Position numbers and translations under genes: made by a program. A DNA stretch of 64,000 bases from Polytrichum commune. Taxonomy: Eukaryota; Streptophyta; Polytrichopsida; Polytrichales; Polytrichaceae. Shown piece by piece: positions 1 to 12,215 of this stretch (position 1 is the stretch's first letter; each line of letters opens with the position of its first letter). The notes under the pieces are model-generated. The model saw nothing but the letters and a program-made list of their open reading frames with translations. It was not told the origin of the DNA and did not search any database. The DNA is taken from assembly GCA_950295325.1 (NCBI GenBank), contig OX485807.1, positions 23,591,666-23,655,665 of the forward strand, given 5' to 3'.

Positions 1-160
1 TTTAGTTACCACTTTTGACTATGTCATAGGTACTGTGTATATCTACTCATGAAAAAAATTTGATAAAATTTTGACCCATTTTGGTGGTGCAACTTACCAA
101 AAGAAGATTTTTTTTGGTCGCACGTGGTGTTCAACTTGACAATGGAGTGATCTACCCGTG
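1..160. mobile_element. right-hand end of a hAT-type MITE (truncated by window start)
   Basis: These 160 bases are nearly identical to 3206-3365, the right half of the complete MITE at 2969-3365, and stop at the same terminal CCCGTG. The sequence directly after (from 161) is hAT transposase coding remnant, so this copy inserted into an older hAT gene. The left end lies outside the window. The 8 bases at 161-168 (CATCCACT) should be repeated on the other side if this is an 8-bp target duplication. Confidence 0.8.
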
Positions 161-1387
161 CATCCACTACATGTCTCATCGTACTAACCTAGCTATCCAA
201 ACTCTCTTGAAGCTTGTCATTATGCAGAAGATAAAAGGTCTTCTATAATCTCTCTATGGGTATTTTAGCCATAGTCCTAAATGTTGCCAAGAGCTAGTAG
301 AAGTGGTTGATGTTGTGGAAATAGGAGGGGGGATGATTTTAAGAAATGTTAAGGCTTGGTGGATAAGCATGTTATAACTAGCCAAAAGAGTTTTAGGTGA
401 GTACCGAGATCTTGTTTTGAAGATGCATGTCGATAAGAACTCAAACAACCATGGCATGAAGAATTTTGAGCTACTTAATGATTTGCATACTCTGCTAGGT
501 TTGTCATGCATCCTCCCTATGATGAATGCATTGGATTACCTCATGAAGTTCAGTCAAGATCGGAAGTGCTTCATGGGGGATATGGTTGCAATCATAAAGA
601 TTTGCCAATTGGATCTTTCTGCTTGGCACGTTGACCCACAATGTGCATACGGCTAGGAGGTGTATAGGCCATTTAAGGCATGTTTCTACAAAGTGGGTTC
701 ATGACTTGAATGCCAATTCTCAAAACCTTTCCATGAAGGTTGTAGGCTCAAGCATTTTGATGAAAACAAAAGCGATAAAGAACTCCCCTTGTGTGGAGGT
801 CACCCCTGAGCATTTAGTGTAGTTTGTGTCATCTATGCAACACCAATGTGCTATGGATGCCTCGCAAGTGTGTGATGAGCTCGAGAAATGCTTCTCCTTG
901 TTTAATATCATCAATGCGCCAATGATTATTTATCTGTTGTATTGGACCATAATATCATGCGTGGAACGTTCTTGAGACATCTAATGATCCTAAAAGAGTC
1001 ATAGGGTGTGGGCAAATGGGGAGTTGACAAGCTAATTGTGCCACCTATGGTTGATGCACATCTTCTTGATGTGTAGATCTCATACTTTAAGATGAGTATG
1101 AAGAACAAATTGGCATGAGCAATGGAACACCACGCTATGGCAAAAACTTAGCATCAATGCATTGCTTGCTTCCAAACTAAATGAGTTTCATAAGCTTTGA
1201 TGAGATTGTTGTAGTTCAAGTCATGGGGAGTGTGGAAAATGAGAGGACTTTTTCCACCCTCACCTTCATGAAAACTCGCCTCAAATACAACTTGAAAGAC
1301 CATTTGGGATCGGTCATGAGGATGTTCTATCAACCTTTTTGGAGGCTAGATAACTTTTCACTTGACGAGGCCTACACCCATTGGTGA
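161..1387 (+). pseudogene. decayed hAT-family transposase (ZNF862-like type)
   Basis: Remnant of the DNA-cutting enzyme of a hAT transposon. Read across frames it shows the usual order of the C-terminal half: an SHRTNLAIQTL-like block at about 173-210, a WWISML block near 350-370 (TRWISML in relatives), a region around 430-630 matching the conserved 'LMKF.Q.R' and 'CQ..L' blocks, and at 1181-1387 the hAT dimerisation domain with GSVENERTFSTL and a following KTRLK. In-frame stops occur near 247 and 376 and the frame shifts several times, so it cannot make a working protein. The N-terminal half is missing; the MITE end at 1-160 interrupts it. The family call rests on motif order; the exact hAT clade is less sure. 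Confidence 0.75.
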
Positions 1388-2774
1388 GAGGTGAACGATA
1401 GATATGCTTTGTTGGCGTAATGGCAATTTCAATTGCCTTCTAGAATTGTAGTTACAGAGCTTGCAATAATAATAATTGTAATTGCCAATGTGATTTCAAT
1501 TCTAACCTTGTAATTATGTAGTTATGCAAAAATGATTCAAGAGGAGCATTGAGGTGGTGTTGAATCCTTAGGGTGAGTTGCAAACTTTTTGTAACCCATC
1601 TTTTGGAATATTGGAACATTAATTGTTACCCATTCTATGTTTGCCAATATATCACTCACTCATGCTTGTGTATACATTTGTTGTGGATAGCTTTATCTTC
1701 CCATGATGTCGATCTCCTCTTCTTGGGGTTGTGAATTTTTAAATTGGACCAAGGCCTAGGTAAGCCATCCATTTGTGGTTATTTGTTTTCCATGATACAT
1801 TACTAATCATTTTATGCAGGTTAGCTTGGTGTTGCAACGACAAACTCTTTTGAGAGCGAAGTTCAACCCCCCTATGGAGACTTTTTAAAAACAAATCTTG
1901 AATGTTTTGCTACATACCACATGTTTTTGTCGCCAAAATCTCAAATTCAAGGAATTCAACTTCACTAGTATACAAAGTCATATTGCATGTTGTGTCACCA
2001 TTTAAACCTCTAGCATTTTCTACAATGTCACTATGTCTCCCAAAAAAAGTTTGCCCAAATTTCATGTTAGTGTAAGATTTACCCACATGCTCACCACAAA
2101 CGCTATGTTGGCTTCTCCAATAAACACACACTAGTGCTCAAGAGACCACATTAAGTCTCACGAAGGCTAAGTATGGAGTTGTCCCGGAAGGAGTTGCACA
2201 TATGCCTCCTATGAACAATAACACACAGTTGTATCCAATGTGGGTGATTTAAATACTCTGGCAAGCTATTCTAAAGGGTTTTCTAACAGTGTTAGGAGCG
2301 TTTCTATCTAACAAGGGTTGAGGCATATAAAGCCCATCAAAGTTTGTTGGGGCCGTTAGCCCTAAAAGTCGTTACGGGCTTCACTCTGGGGTGAACATTC
2401 CATTATTTGACTATGAGGTGGGGGCCCTACAACAGAAGATCAAAAGTTAGTATGAGTGGAGAAGCATAGTGAAGTCATAAGGTGGTGTCTTGAGACTTTT
2501 CCCCCACTCCCGAGAGTAGTGTAGCTAGTCCTTGTGGAGCCGTTTGCATAGACTAGTAAGGGCATTCTCCAATGTCCCAATGGAGAGTACCAACGTTGGT
2601 GAGTAATAATGGTAGATTGGGAGGAATTGAGGATGTGTCCCTAGGATCGTGAGTCGGGTGACTCCCGACTCTAAAATATGTTAGTACCAAGGTCCATGGT
2701 ACCTTGTACCATGCACTTTGTACTTAGATTTTTGAAAGAAAGTGGACTAATTTACATATGGCTTTGGTTGTGCA
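1388..2774. other. non-coding stretch, no gene seen
   Basis: AT-rich sequence with only short random open frames. No conserved protein motif, tRNA-like fold or clear repeat was seen. Confidence 0.5.
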
Positions 2775-3772
2775 AAGTGGGGGCAATTTAAATCATGGAC
2801 CATGAATTGTCCCTTGCTCCCCTAAAATATGTGATTGGCCATTGAATTTTTTGGGGGACCACTTTAGTTTACATCAAGGAAAAAATGTCAACGTGATCAT
2901 GGAGCTTGAGGTCCCCCAAAGGCTTATTTTCAAGCCCACATTATCTGCTATCATGATCCAACTGGTTTCACGGGGAGGTCACTTCATTGTCAAGTTGACA
3001 CCACGTGCGGACAAAGTTTGCTACCCCTATATTACATGCCATATATAATTTTAAAATTTATGATATTTTTCTACATATACGTAACCATTGATAGTATTTT
3101 TTGAATACTTTTTTGAAATTTTCAGTCATCTTTATTTTTTTTAGTTCAATTCTGTGTCATTCTAGTTAGAAATGGTATGTTTTATGAAAAAAACAAATCA
3201 TCAAATTTAGTTACCACTTTTGACTATGTCATAGGTACTATGTATATCTACTCATGAAAAACATTTGATAAAATTTTGACCCATTTTGGTGGTGCAACTT
3301 ACCAAAAGAAGATTTTTTTTGGTCGCACGTGGTGTTCAACTTGACAATGGAGTGATCTACCCGTGACTGGTTTTTCATTGCAAGAGGCAAAAGAGGTTCT
3401 CTTGTTGCAAAAGTCAAGGGACCATGGCAAAGAAATGATGTTTTAATAATAATAAAATTACTTTAATCTTGTTTTGTTGGCCAAACATTACTAGAGTTAA
3501 GAGGAGGGGAGGGAGAAGGGGTGAAGAAAAAACATGGGAAGAAAAAAATTCCAAAATTTCCCATTTGAGGCATATTAAAAAAATCAATACACCCACGTTT
3601 TGGTGCATGGTCACTCCTCTTGGTCCATGTTTGGTTTACACCTAGTGAGGAGCTAAACGGCTTCAAAATTTGCATTTTTCATAATCCTAACCATGGAAGT
3701 GTGACCATGGAAAAGACCATTTGACATAGGACAACTTCGTGGTTTGTGATGTAAACAACCCTTTTAGTGGCA
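2775..3772 (+). repeat. dispersed element, family A, copy 1 (hosts a MITE)
   Basis: Its two ends are similar in inverted orientation: about 2780-2815 (ATCATGGACCATGAA then TTGTCC) and the reverse complement of about 3725-3770 (ATCACAAACCACGAA then GTTGTCC). The body, minus the inserted MITE at 2969-3365, matches 11689-12215 on the opposite strand. This looks like a non-coding DNA transposon relative of about 600 bp before the MITE landed. Outer borders are estimates; no target duplication was identified. Confidence 0.6.
2969..3365. mobile_element. complete hAT-type MITE with 8-bp target site duplication
   Basis: The element starts CACGGGGAGGTCACT and ends AGTGATCTACCCGTG; the terminal inverted repeats continue for about 41 bases with few mismatches, through TGTCAAGTTG and ACCACGTGCG. 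It is flanked on both sides by ACTGGTTT (2961-2968 and 3366-3373), an 8-bp duplication of the size hAT transposases make. The related sequence at 11.7-12.2 kb lacks exactly this insert. It has no coding capacity, so it needs a transposase from elsewhere. Confidence 0.9.
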
Positions 3773-5255
3773 TTGTATATCCGTTGAGTCCCATTTGACA
3801 ACCATCAATATTACAAAGTGGACGCCTTTGAACTAAGTTGTGGGTTTGGGTTGCAACATGCTTAATAGCTTTTGATAAAGCTTGCTAGCAAATTTATCAT
3901 GCTAAGGCAACGTACTTCATTAGGCAAATGCCCCACGCTTGCCAACATTGAGCTTGTGTTCACCTCTAATTAGTTGCGCGCGCGCGTGTGTGTGTGTGTG
4001 TTTTCAAATTACCACTACAATCCTCCCCCAATGCCCATACATTGCAAAATGGCTCAACAATCCCCTTGTAAACTCCAACATTTCCAATTACTTTTGATCA
4101 TCATCCAAATGCAATGATGCCCAAATCACGAAAACACTCAAACTAAGATATAGCCAATGTATGGGTAATTAAAGGAAGCACTCCGTTTGGCCCAACAAAT
4201 TACCCTCCTCCTATGCTGCGCACTACAAGAAGTTGAGTACCGACATGTGCCTCCACCTACTCCCCATGTGCACCAATCCCACAATTGATAGAACTGCAAA
4301 CCTAGACACAAGAAAGCAATCTTGCAAACTTATATGCTCCTCCTCTCCCACTGCAAGACAGTGACACCATGCTAATGAATGGTGAAACCCACCTAGGAGC
4401 CCCACCAAATACGACAATCCCCCTGTGGCTATATCCAAACCTCTATACAATGGGACCATGCCAATGCCTCACTAGACTTAAATTTGACATCCTCATCATC
4501 TTTACCACCTCCCTCCAAACTATCACCCTCTACACCCTCAAAATTATAGTATACACTTCATTGAAATCACCTTCTGCTAGGACCATGGCCCCAACCCAAC
4601 AATACAATGCCAGAAAAATCTTGAATACCAACTACTAGTAGACGCACTAGAGAACATTGATTGGTATGTCACCCTCACCAACCTCACGGCAAGAATCACA
4701 AGAGGAATTCACATAGACCATATCACTAAATATCCCACTCATGCATGCATGCATGCAACAATACAATTAATTGCCATCAAGTACCTCACCCTACTCATGC
4801 TCAATAAAAAAAGACTTGAAAACCACCAACTCCCTATACAACCTAAACCCAACCCCAAAAAGACATAACCGTGAGTACCAAACCCCAAGTCCGAATCATA
4901 CAACAAGGTGCCTAAACTAACAACATTAGCTCATTTAGAGGGATGGACAACCACCTAAGGCCGACCCCAAGAGTTGAACACAACACATGTTGAACCCAGT
5001 AGAGACAACTTGCCAAAATAACACCCACCCTCATGATACCCATGTAAGCATACGCTTCATCAATAATACAAACCCCAACCCTCGGAGGGCACTCTTAAGG
5101 CCTCCTCTCAAACTTGTTTATCAAAGGGGACCACCTCTAACAAGGGGTAGTAGCACTTATCCCTTAGCTCTGCTTTGTAAACCCGTTCCATGTTCACAAA
5201 TGAGCTCAAGACTATGATCAAGTTGAAGAATCCCTCATTTGCACCAACACGAGGG

Positions 5256-5258
<3 letters not shown>
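3773..5258. other. non-coding stretch with simple repeats, no gene seen
   Basis: Plus strand is rich in A and C between about 4.2 and 5.1 kb. It holds a (GC)n(GT)n tract at 3976-4000 and an (ATGC)n tract at 4741-4757. A CACTACAAGAA string at 4221, like CACTA transposon termini, stands alone with no partner found. No protein was recognised on either strand. Confidence 0.5.

Positions 5259-5324
<66 letters not shown>
5259..5324 (+). repeat. (CT)33 microsatellite
   Basis: Perfect run of 33 CT dinucleotides. Likely variable in length between individuals. Confidence 0.97.
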
Positions 5325-5328
<4 letters not shown>

Positions 5329-7734
5329 ACTTAGGCATCAATGATTTACACAGCCTTTAGCACATAACCCCTAAGAACTATTTACTTTAGGGTTCAAAAA
5401 GGTGTGTCCAGAACACATCCACCGTACATCCGGTTGTATGCATCTACGGACAAGGATGTTCACCTAATCCTATATTAAGGGGAAGGAGACATGAGAGCCT
5501 CCTTTCCAAGGGTAAAACGAAATGATTGTTTAACCTAAATAACTTCAAGGATTAGTGTGAAGAGTGTGAGTTTGTGGGAAGTGCATGTATACTTCCTCAA
5601 GTTACGGACACTCAGGCTTCAAATGGCTAAGGATTAGGTAAAACATTCAATGGCAGTATCAAGTATGCTTTGATACAAAATTTATGGTTATGCCGTAGTT
5701 GTTTGTGTGACATAGATAACAATTGGGTTCTGATATTAATCAACTCGTGTGTGTTACTAAACCTCTCTTTGGATTTGGTTGCTGGCATGGGCACATGTGA
5801 GGCAAACCCTTCACAACTTGAATGGCACTCATAGGTTTTATGTATCATCTTTATGCAAAAATATTATGTGTATAATGCTTAAGTGTACAGTGAGATACAA
5901 GGCATTTTTGGTTTGTGACTCAACTTTGAAGTACATTGCAAATATGTAGTCTTTGCGAGTTTGACTTTGTGAATATTGGATATGAAATACCATGCATTGT
6001 TTACTAGCACAAAGGTTACAACCTTAGTAGCTTGGATACTCAAGGGTTTAAATTTTTTTGACATATATCAAGAGGAGATAGTATTAAAAGTTTAGAGATA
6101 AGTCTGCAAGGAAGTGGCCAAGAGGGATGGTCCCACCCACCCTCCCAAGTTTTGATGGGTACATAGATATGTAAAAGAATGGTTTGGCCTCTAAACAAGA
6201 AGATGTTATAGGAAGGGACTATGCTTGAATGCCCAACTCTCTCTCTCTCTCTCTCCCTCCAAGATTGTGTGTGAATACTCTAAACGCTTGCATAACAAGT
6301 ACATAAATCGTGCATATATCTTATATAAATCTTGCACCCATGTTGGTTTTAGGGTTATCTACCAATAAAACATTTGAGCCCTTATAACTCTTGCATACAC
6401 ATAATTTAAACATTCAAATGACTCCCCCCACCCCCCTAGCTACATGAATACCTACTTAACTTTCATAAATGGCTCCCAAATTCATCGTGACATTCGTCCA
6501 AAATTTATCCCGCTTTCTCCCAAATTCGCCCCACTTTCACACAAAACATCTAAACATTTGTAGTAGTCTTTTAGTTACGGGTCTAGGTAGGATGTGAATT
6601 TGGAATGGGCAGGGATTAGCACCATGTACCTTACACTAGAATAGGTAGATCTAGACAATACCATCCCTACATTTTGCAAGTTTCCGCAATATTGATCTCT
6701 AAGTGGCTTGGCTTCATCAAAATGCTAGTGGTATGCTCCTAAAACTGTATTGAGCAGCTTCATAGTAGTTCATACCCTAGGGATATGGCCCAAGAGCCCA
6801 TCACATATGCCCAAGACTGTTCATTTAGGATTGTCCACACGAGAGCTTGGGCTTTGTGGCATCAAGGTGAACTCACCCATTGTAGATGAAAGGACTCTAG
6901 TCAACACAAATTCCCTCTAAGTTGACTACCGTTCATTTCAATTCCACCCTCTAGATTAATTTGGAACCTCTAGTATCAAATTGTCAAATCTTTTTTTCTT
7001 TTTCTTTTTCAGATACTAGACTGTAGAATAAGTCATTGGGTTCGAAAAAGCAACATAACATTATTCACATCCATAACAGTGTTATGTGGGACTAACAATA
7101 TTTTATGAAATATTCTTTAATATTCCCCCACATGCAAACCCTACAAATGTTGTATGGACCACACTTTCAATGATTCCATAGAATTTGGAAAAAAGACGTT
7201 ATGAGCATAACATATTCCAAGTGCTATCGGCCATTTGATTCTAATAATACTCAATGACAATGTCTCACTTGAACCTCGCTTGTTTTTCAAGCTGAATCTA
7301 CTTACTAACAAGCATCCGTACGGTATAATATTAGCACCTTACATAACATATTCCCAGCCCCACTCCACTTGATCACTCAGCTGAATAATATTGTGAGTGT
7401 GATGCCCAATACTAGCCCCATGAAATAAGCATGAAGAGCAAGTCATCCCCCTTCACACCTAACCCTAACTAAATGCCGTAGTATTAGTAAAACGTTGTGA
7501 CCCCATAGGTCACGTTTGCAATCCTCTTGGCGGGAGAGGAGTGGCCCTGCTCATCACAAACTCACACAACCCTTGATGTGAGTGCGAATTTTTGGAACCA
7601 CATCAGCCTGTGAACCTTGGCAGCAGCTGAGTTGCAGGTGAAGATCCGGTCCATGTCTGTGAAATTCCGGGTCTGGTCTCTTGTTAATTACCTTGGCAAG
7701 CTCTGCATTATGCCTTGCATCTTTCAGTTTTTCT
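5325..7734. other. non-coding stretch, no gene seen
   Basis: Contains a second short CT tract at about 6239-6256 and the dispersed repeat at 7046-7115. Otherwise AT-rich sequence with only short open frames and no recognisable protein. Confidence 0.5.
7046..7115 (+). repeat. dispersed repeat, family B, copy 1
   Basis: The stretch with ACATTATTCACATCC then ATAACAGTGTT matches 10795-10862 in the same orientation with scattered differences. Function and borders unknown. Confidence 0.6.
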
Positions 7735-7850
7735 TTTTCTTTTTCTTTATTAATGACAGGTATATTCTCCACAGGGATCAGTGGTTTTCCTGAAGTCTTG
7801 AACTTCAACCACTTATTTCTCAAACTCAAGCGGTTCCTCTGTAACTAACT
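7735..7850 (-). repeat. long terminal inverted repeat of family C (left end)
   Basis: Contains TTTTCCTGAAGTCTTGAACT and CTCTGTAACTAACTAAG. The same blocks recur at 59420-59570 in this orientation and, inverted, at 10560-10690 and 60000-60110. It therefore looks like one end of an element whose other end may be at 10.6-10.7 kb. Confidence 0.65.
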
Positions 7851-8520
7851 AAGCGGTGGTTCATTGCCATGGTGGCCTGAGATACTCAACCACTGTTCAA
7901 CCTCCTCCAGATCGTGTCCGCAACTCAAAGGAAACGAACGAACAAACCTCAAGATGAGAACTTACGAAAAAGGGAGCTTTGATAGTCCAGAGTATATCTA
8001 TCTTGCCAATTACAACAGTTTCAGCATGCACTCGTAGTCTTCGACAACCTACCAATCCACGAACCCGCCAACCGTTAAAAACTTAGACCTATTACAAAGA
8101 GTGTGCCCAGAGTCAACTTTTAAGAAAGAAGCGCAATTGTTCAGGCAGAGAATGAGACATACAACACCTACGCCACGTTTCTAGACCAATTCAAATGCAA
8201 CACAACAGCTTAAGTTGTGGCTGGTGGTGACATTCACGACGATGAACTTATTGATCTACATTATTTGTAGATCAGACATTTGAATGAAAGATGTGTATGT
8301 ATTGCCTTCTAAGGGTTGATTCTGATGAGAGAAAAGGGGTGAGAGAATCGGTCTCGGAAACTGATCAAATGTTGAGAGCAGATGGGCTGGGGTTTGGAGG
8401 TGAGAGGGCTTTCAACGAGCGAGGAATGCTCACGGAACAGGCCAGCTGAAATATGGCAGTTGGCTAAAAACCTTGGACCCCGTGCCTGCTTCTTAGTTAA
8501 CTCGTCGTTGGGAGCCAACT

Positions 8521-8910
8521 AAGGTAGGGGTGGCAATTTTCGTGCGGGTCCTAAAGTCGACCCCTATGTTGGAAGCACCTTTTTAGGTGCTTTTACCTGG
8601 GTTTACAAAAGCACCTATCAAGGTGCTTTTACCGTTCACAACGCTGTCAGCATTTCATTCGTTGCTAGCGGTCGGTTTTAGAAATCCACCCTGTGGATAT
8701 ACCACGTACCCTATGTGCGAGTGTTGGTCACTCTACAAGGTTTCCTTTAAAAATTTGTAGGAAATCATAAATATGTTGGAAAATTTTGATTTTTTCATAG
8801 TTGCTCTTGCACAGCTTTGCGGAGCGCTCAAAATTTATAAAAAAAATAGTTTCAGCATCCCAACTAGGCACATTTGAAATTTGGACGGAAATTGCCACCC
8901 CTACCTTATA
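8521..8910. mobile_element. candidate MITE with TAGGGGTGGCAATT termini
   Basis: Begins AAGGTAGGGGTGGCAATTTT and ends AAATTGCCACCCCTACCTT, an inverted repeat of about 19 bases; TAGGGGTGGCAA is a common start of plant hAT elements. A second palindrome built on AAAGCACCT/AGGTGCTTTT lies at about 8577-8640. I could not find a clean 8-bp duplication outside the ends, so the hAT assignment is tentative. No coding capacity. Confidence 0.6.
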
Positions 8911-9284
8911 TACTACACTGAGTGTACCAATTAGTGAGGGTGGGACATTAGTGAAGGTGATACTAAACCCCTTTATGCTATGAGATTAGTGCCACCAAAA
9001 GATCTAGGAAGCAATGGTCATCTCAACACTTGGCATAATTTATTGAAAGTACCGGCACTTGGTATTATTCACTGACAAGCATGTGGCACGCACTACTCAC
9101 AAGCACGCACTAATTTTCCGGAAAATCTATGGTAAATGAACATGTGTTCGTGAATTTAGTGTCGCTTGGTGAAAATTTCATCTCTCGGTAATTTCGAGAT
9201 TAGATTAGATTGTGCGTGTGACTTAAATCGGTATCACCCTCACTAATTGGCATATTTAGTGTAGCAACCCGCTTGGCCAATGGG

Positions 9285-10205
9285 GGTGGCCCGTATGAGG
9301 CATACTTAGATCACTTGAAAGTGTAGGAAATTCGTAGGTAAAAGCAACACGGTTGGTTGAAATCTTTTTCATATGTAACAATGATATTAGAAATGTCACT
9401 GAGGGTTGCCACCTAGGATTGACGGTTCACTAGATTGTCCTATTAGTGTGAGTTACCATTCAAAGTTACGTGTCGGTAACCCACACTAGTAGGACAATTT
9501 AGTGTAGTTACCAACATTGGTGTGGAAACCCTGGTAGGTCGGTTGCATGCATAGACTAAGAACTTGGCAAGATAGATAGAGTCAGGTGGGGTGACCCTCA
9601 TAAGGTGTACTTAGACAACTTGAAAGTGTAGGAAATTCATAGGTAAAAGCAACACGGTTGGTTGAAATCTTTTTAAAATATAACAATGACATTAGAAATA
9701 CCACCAACGATTGCCACCTAGGATCGGCACTACACCAGATTGTCCTATTAGTGTGGGTTACCATTCAAAGTTACGTGTCGGTAACCCACACTAGTAGGGC
9801 AACCTAGTGTAGTTACCAACAATGGTGTGGAAACCTTGGTAGGTATGTTGCATGTGTAGACTAAGAACTTGGCAAGATAGATAGAGTCAAGTGGGGTGAC
9901 CCGCATAAGGCATACTTCGACACCCTGAAAATGCAAGAAATTTGTAAGTAAAAACAACACGACTGGTTGAAAGCATTTTAATATATAACAACGACATTAG
10001 AAATGCCACCGAGGACTATCACCTAGGATCAAAAGTACACTAGATTGTCCTATTAGTATGGTTTAGCATTCGGAGTTATGTGTTGGTAGCCCACACTCAT
10101 AGGACAATGTAGTGTAGTTACCAACAACAGTGTGAAACCCAGGTAGGTCGGTTGCATGTTGTAGACTAAGAACTTGGCAAGATAGAATGAGAGAGTCAGA
10201 TGGGG
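9285..10205 (+). repeat. three tandem 305-bp units, each with a hairpin
   Basis: Units start at 9285, 9590 and 9895 (GGTGACCC-like start), giving a period of 305 bases. Each unit carries AACACGGTTGGTTGAAA, GCCACCTAGGAT and AGACTAAGAACTTGGCAAGA. In the middle is a long imperfect palindrome: TTGTCCTATTAGTGTG and, about 45 bases on, CACACTAGTAGGACAA. The copies differ at many positions, with unit 3 the most changed. No open frame runs through it. Confidence 0.9.
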
Positions 10206-10559
10206 AAGGGGCATGAGAAGCACATGCAGCAGTCTTCCCTTACTTCCTTACTCCCGTACTTCTACTTACACATAAATGAGTACCCTCCCTCCCTCCCGCC
10301 CTCCGCCCGGGCCCTTCCCTTGCCTTGCCCGCCCCAACACATATAATGTGTACTTTGAAGCTGCATGGCCCACTTGAAACTGGTGCTCCTGCCAGAGGCG
10401 GTACTTCCATTGAACACGGACTGCTCTGACCCGATCTACATTCTAGATTTCCTTTATAAATGGCTCTTAGATTTTGGGCTTGGACGCACATGGTACCTAC
10501 AAAGGGCCCAGGGCTACTCTACTTACATCTCTTGCTCTTGCTCTTGGAGATGGGCCCGG

Positions 10560-10690
10560 CTGCTGGGTACAAATGAACCAGTCGAGTTTGAGAGACAACC
10601 GGTCGCTGTTCAGGGCTTCAGGAAAATTACCGACCGTTTTAGAGGAATTTAGAGAATACATCCCAATTTAATCAAGGAGAGCCCGACCGA
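10560..10690 (+). repeat. long terminal inverted repeat of family C (right end)
   Basis: Contains GCTTCAGGAAAATTACCGAC and GTTTTAGAGGAATTTAGAGA, the inverted match of 59420-59535 and of 7735-7850 and the direct match of 60000-60110. Followed by AACTTGGGAACACTAG, also shared with about 60130-60150. Confidence 0.65.
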
Positions 10691-11688
10691 TGACCACATG
10701 GAACCGGTGGGAACTTGGGAACACTAGGATGTTTTGCCAATTATGCCCAAAAATCCTCCCAGACACTGCCCCAGCTCCCCCTCCCCCCCAATTCCCATAA
10801 CATTATTCATATCTATAACAGTGTTCTATAGTGGGATTGGCAGTATTCCACGGAATTTGGATACTAGTAACATGTGCCTACAAAAATTACATATTAGTTC
10901 AAGGCTCTTCTGTTGGATGAATGAGAGGTACAATCATGATTCCCTCTTGCCCCAAGTTTTCAGTGTAGTTGCGAATAGCTTAATATGGCATCATCCTCTC
11001 CATATACTTTAGTAAAACAAGCACAAGGAGAGCCAACTTAGAAATCAAAACACTTAATATTGTCTATTCGAAGAGGCAAATACAAATATGAATTAAGAGG
11101 AGTCTCTTGATCCAACTTAGGTGCATGAGTTAGAGGATGTTAATCCCAACCCCGTCTTAACCCCGTGACTGGAGCACACCTTAAACCGACCAAGTGTTCC
11201 CAGCGCACAGCAAGGGCGGTTTCAGGAGAAAGCAAGGTTGGTTTTGGGTGAAAGTGGGGGCGGGGGGCATTTTGGGCCAATGTTACGACGGTGTTAGGAG
11301 CTATTTGAAGGTGAGACACTGTGGGTGTATGGAGGGATTTCCAGTGGCTAGGACTAAGTGATTACAAGCCCGCAGACTGGTGCATATACAAGCTGGATAG
11401 AGAGTTGTACACACTGTCCACTCTTAAGCCTGTAGAGTTCACATGCACACTATTTATTGGGCAAGTGCTCCATGAATGCTTTGGATAGGTCTTCAGGACC
11501 AGGTACAATCTAGAGACTCTGGGAAGTAATCAGCAAGTATATATGTAAGTTATTGAAGAAGGATGGGCATTGCCATGGGAGGTAGCTAACTTAACTCTAA
11601 GTGTTGGCAGTGGCACCATCACATCCCCATACAGGGCTCCCTCCTCCCAAATCCCACGTGGAAACTACATTACATTCGGGCACTTCCT
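10691..11688. other. non-coding stretch with dispersed repeat family B copy 2
   Basis: 10795-10862 is the second copy of the repeat at 7046-7115. Upstream, 10271-10330 is a C-rich stretch of CCCTCC units. No gene was recognised. Confidence 0.5.
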
Positions 11689-12215
11689 TACACTGAGGGA
11701 TTGTTCACATCATGGACCATGAAGTTGTCCCATGTCAGAGGGCATTTTCCCATGGTTACACTTCATGGGAACACTTACAAGGTTCAAGTTCTAAATAAAT
11801 GCATTCTTAAAGTCCTTGGGCCCTTGACTCGGTGTAAATGGAATGTAGACCAAGAGAAGTGAGCATGCACCAAAAAATGGATGTGTCGATCTAAAAAAAT
11901 CATATATGTCCAAAAGAGGACAATTTTAGGAATTTTCTTCATGTTTGACCTTCTCCCTTTCTTTCCTCATGACTATGAAAAACGCTTAGCCCAAAAAACA
12001 ATTGATTTAAAAGAAAAATTAATTTTTTTTATTAAAACGGCCATGGCCCTCTATCATTTGTAGTGAGAGAACCTCTTTTGCCTCTCTCGTTGCAAAAAAT
12101 TATTGGACAATGACAGTGGATAATGTAGGCCTAAAAATAATCCTTTTGGGGACCTCAAGTTCCATGGTCACTCTTACACCTTTTTTTCTTGATGTAAACT
12201 GAAGTGGTAAAGATG
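11689..12215 (-). repeat. dispersed element, family A, copy 2 (no MITE insert)
   Basis: Read on the minus strand this matches 2840-3772: the end with ATCATGGACCATGAAGTTGTCC-like sequence, the block CATGCACCAAAA, the block ending CTCTCGTTGCAA, and the block GGGGACCTCAAGTTCCATGG followed by CTTGATGTAAACTGAAGTGG. It skips the 397 bases of the MITE at 2969-3365, so it records the empty site. The right end diverges after about 12215. Confidence 0.7.

Noticed and set aside
4221-4231. CACTA transposon terminus
   Set aside because: CACTACAAGAA matches the start of CACTA elements, but no inverted partner or transposase was found nearby.
9285-10205. CRISPR array
   Set aside because: Repeats are 305 bases long with no short spacers, and the genome is eukaryotic. 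They are ordinary tandem repeats.
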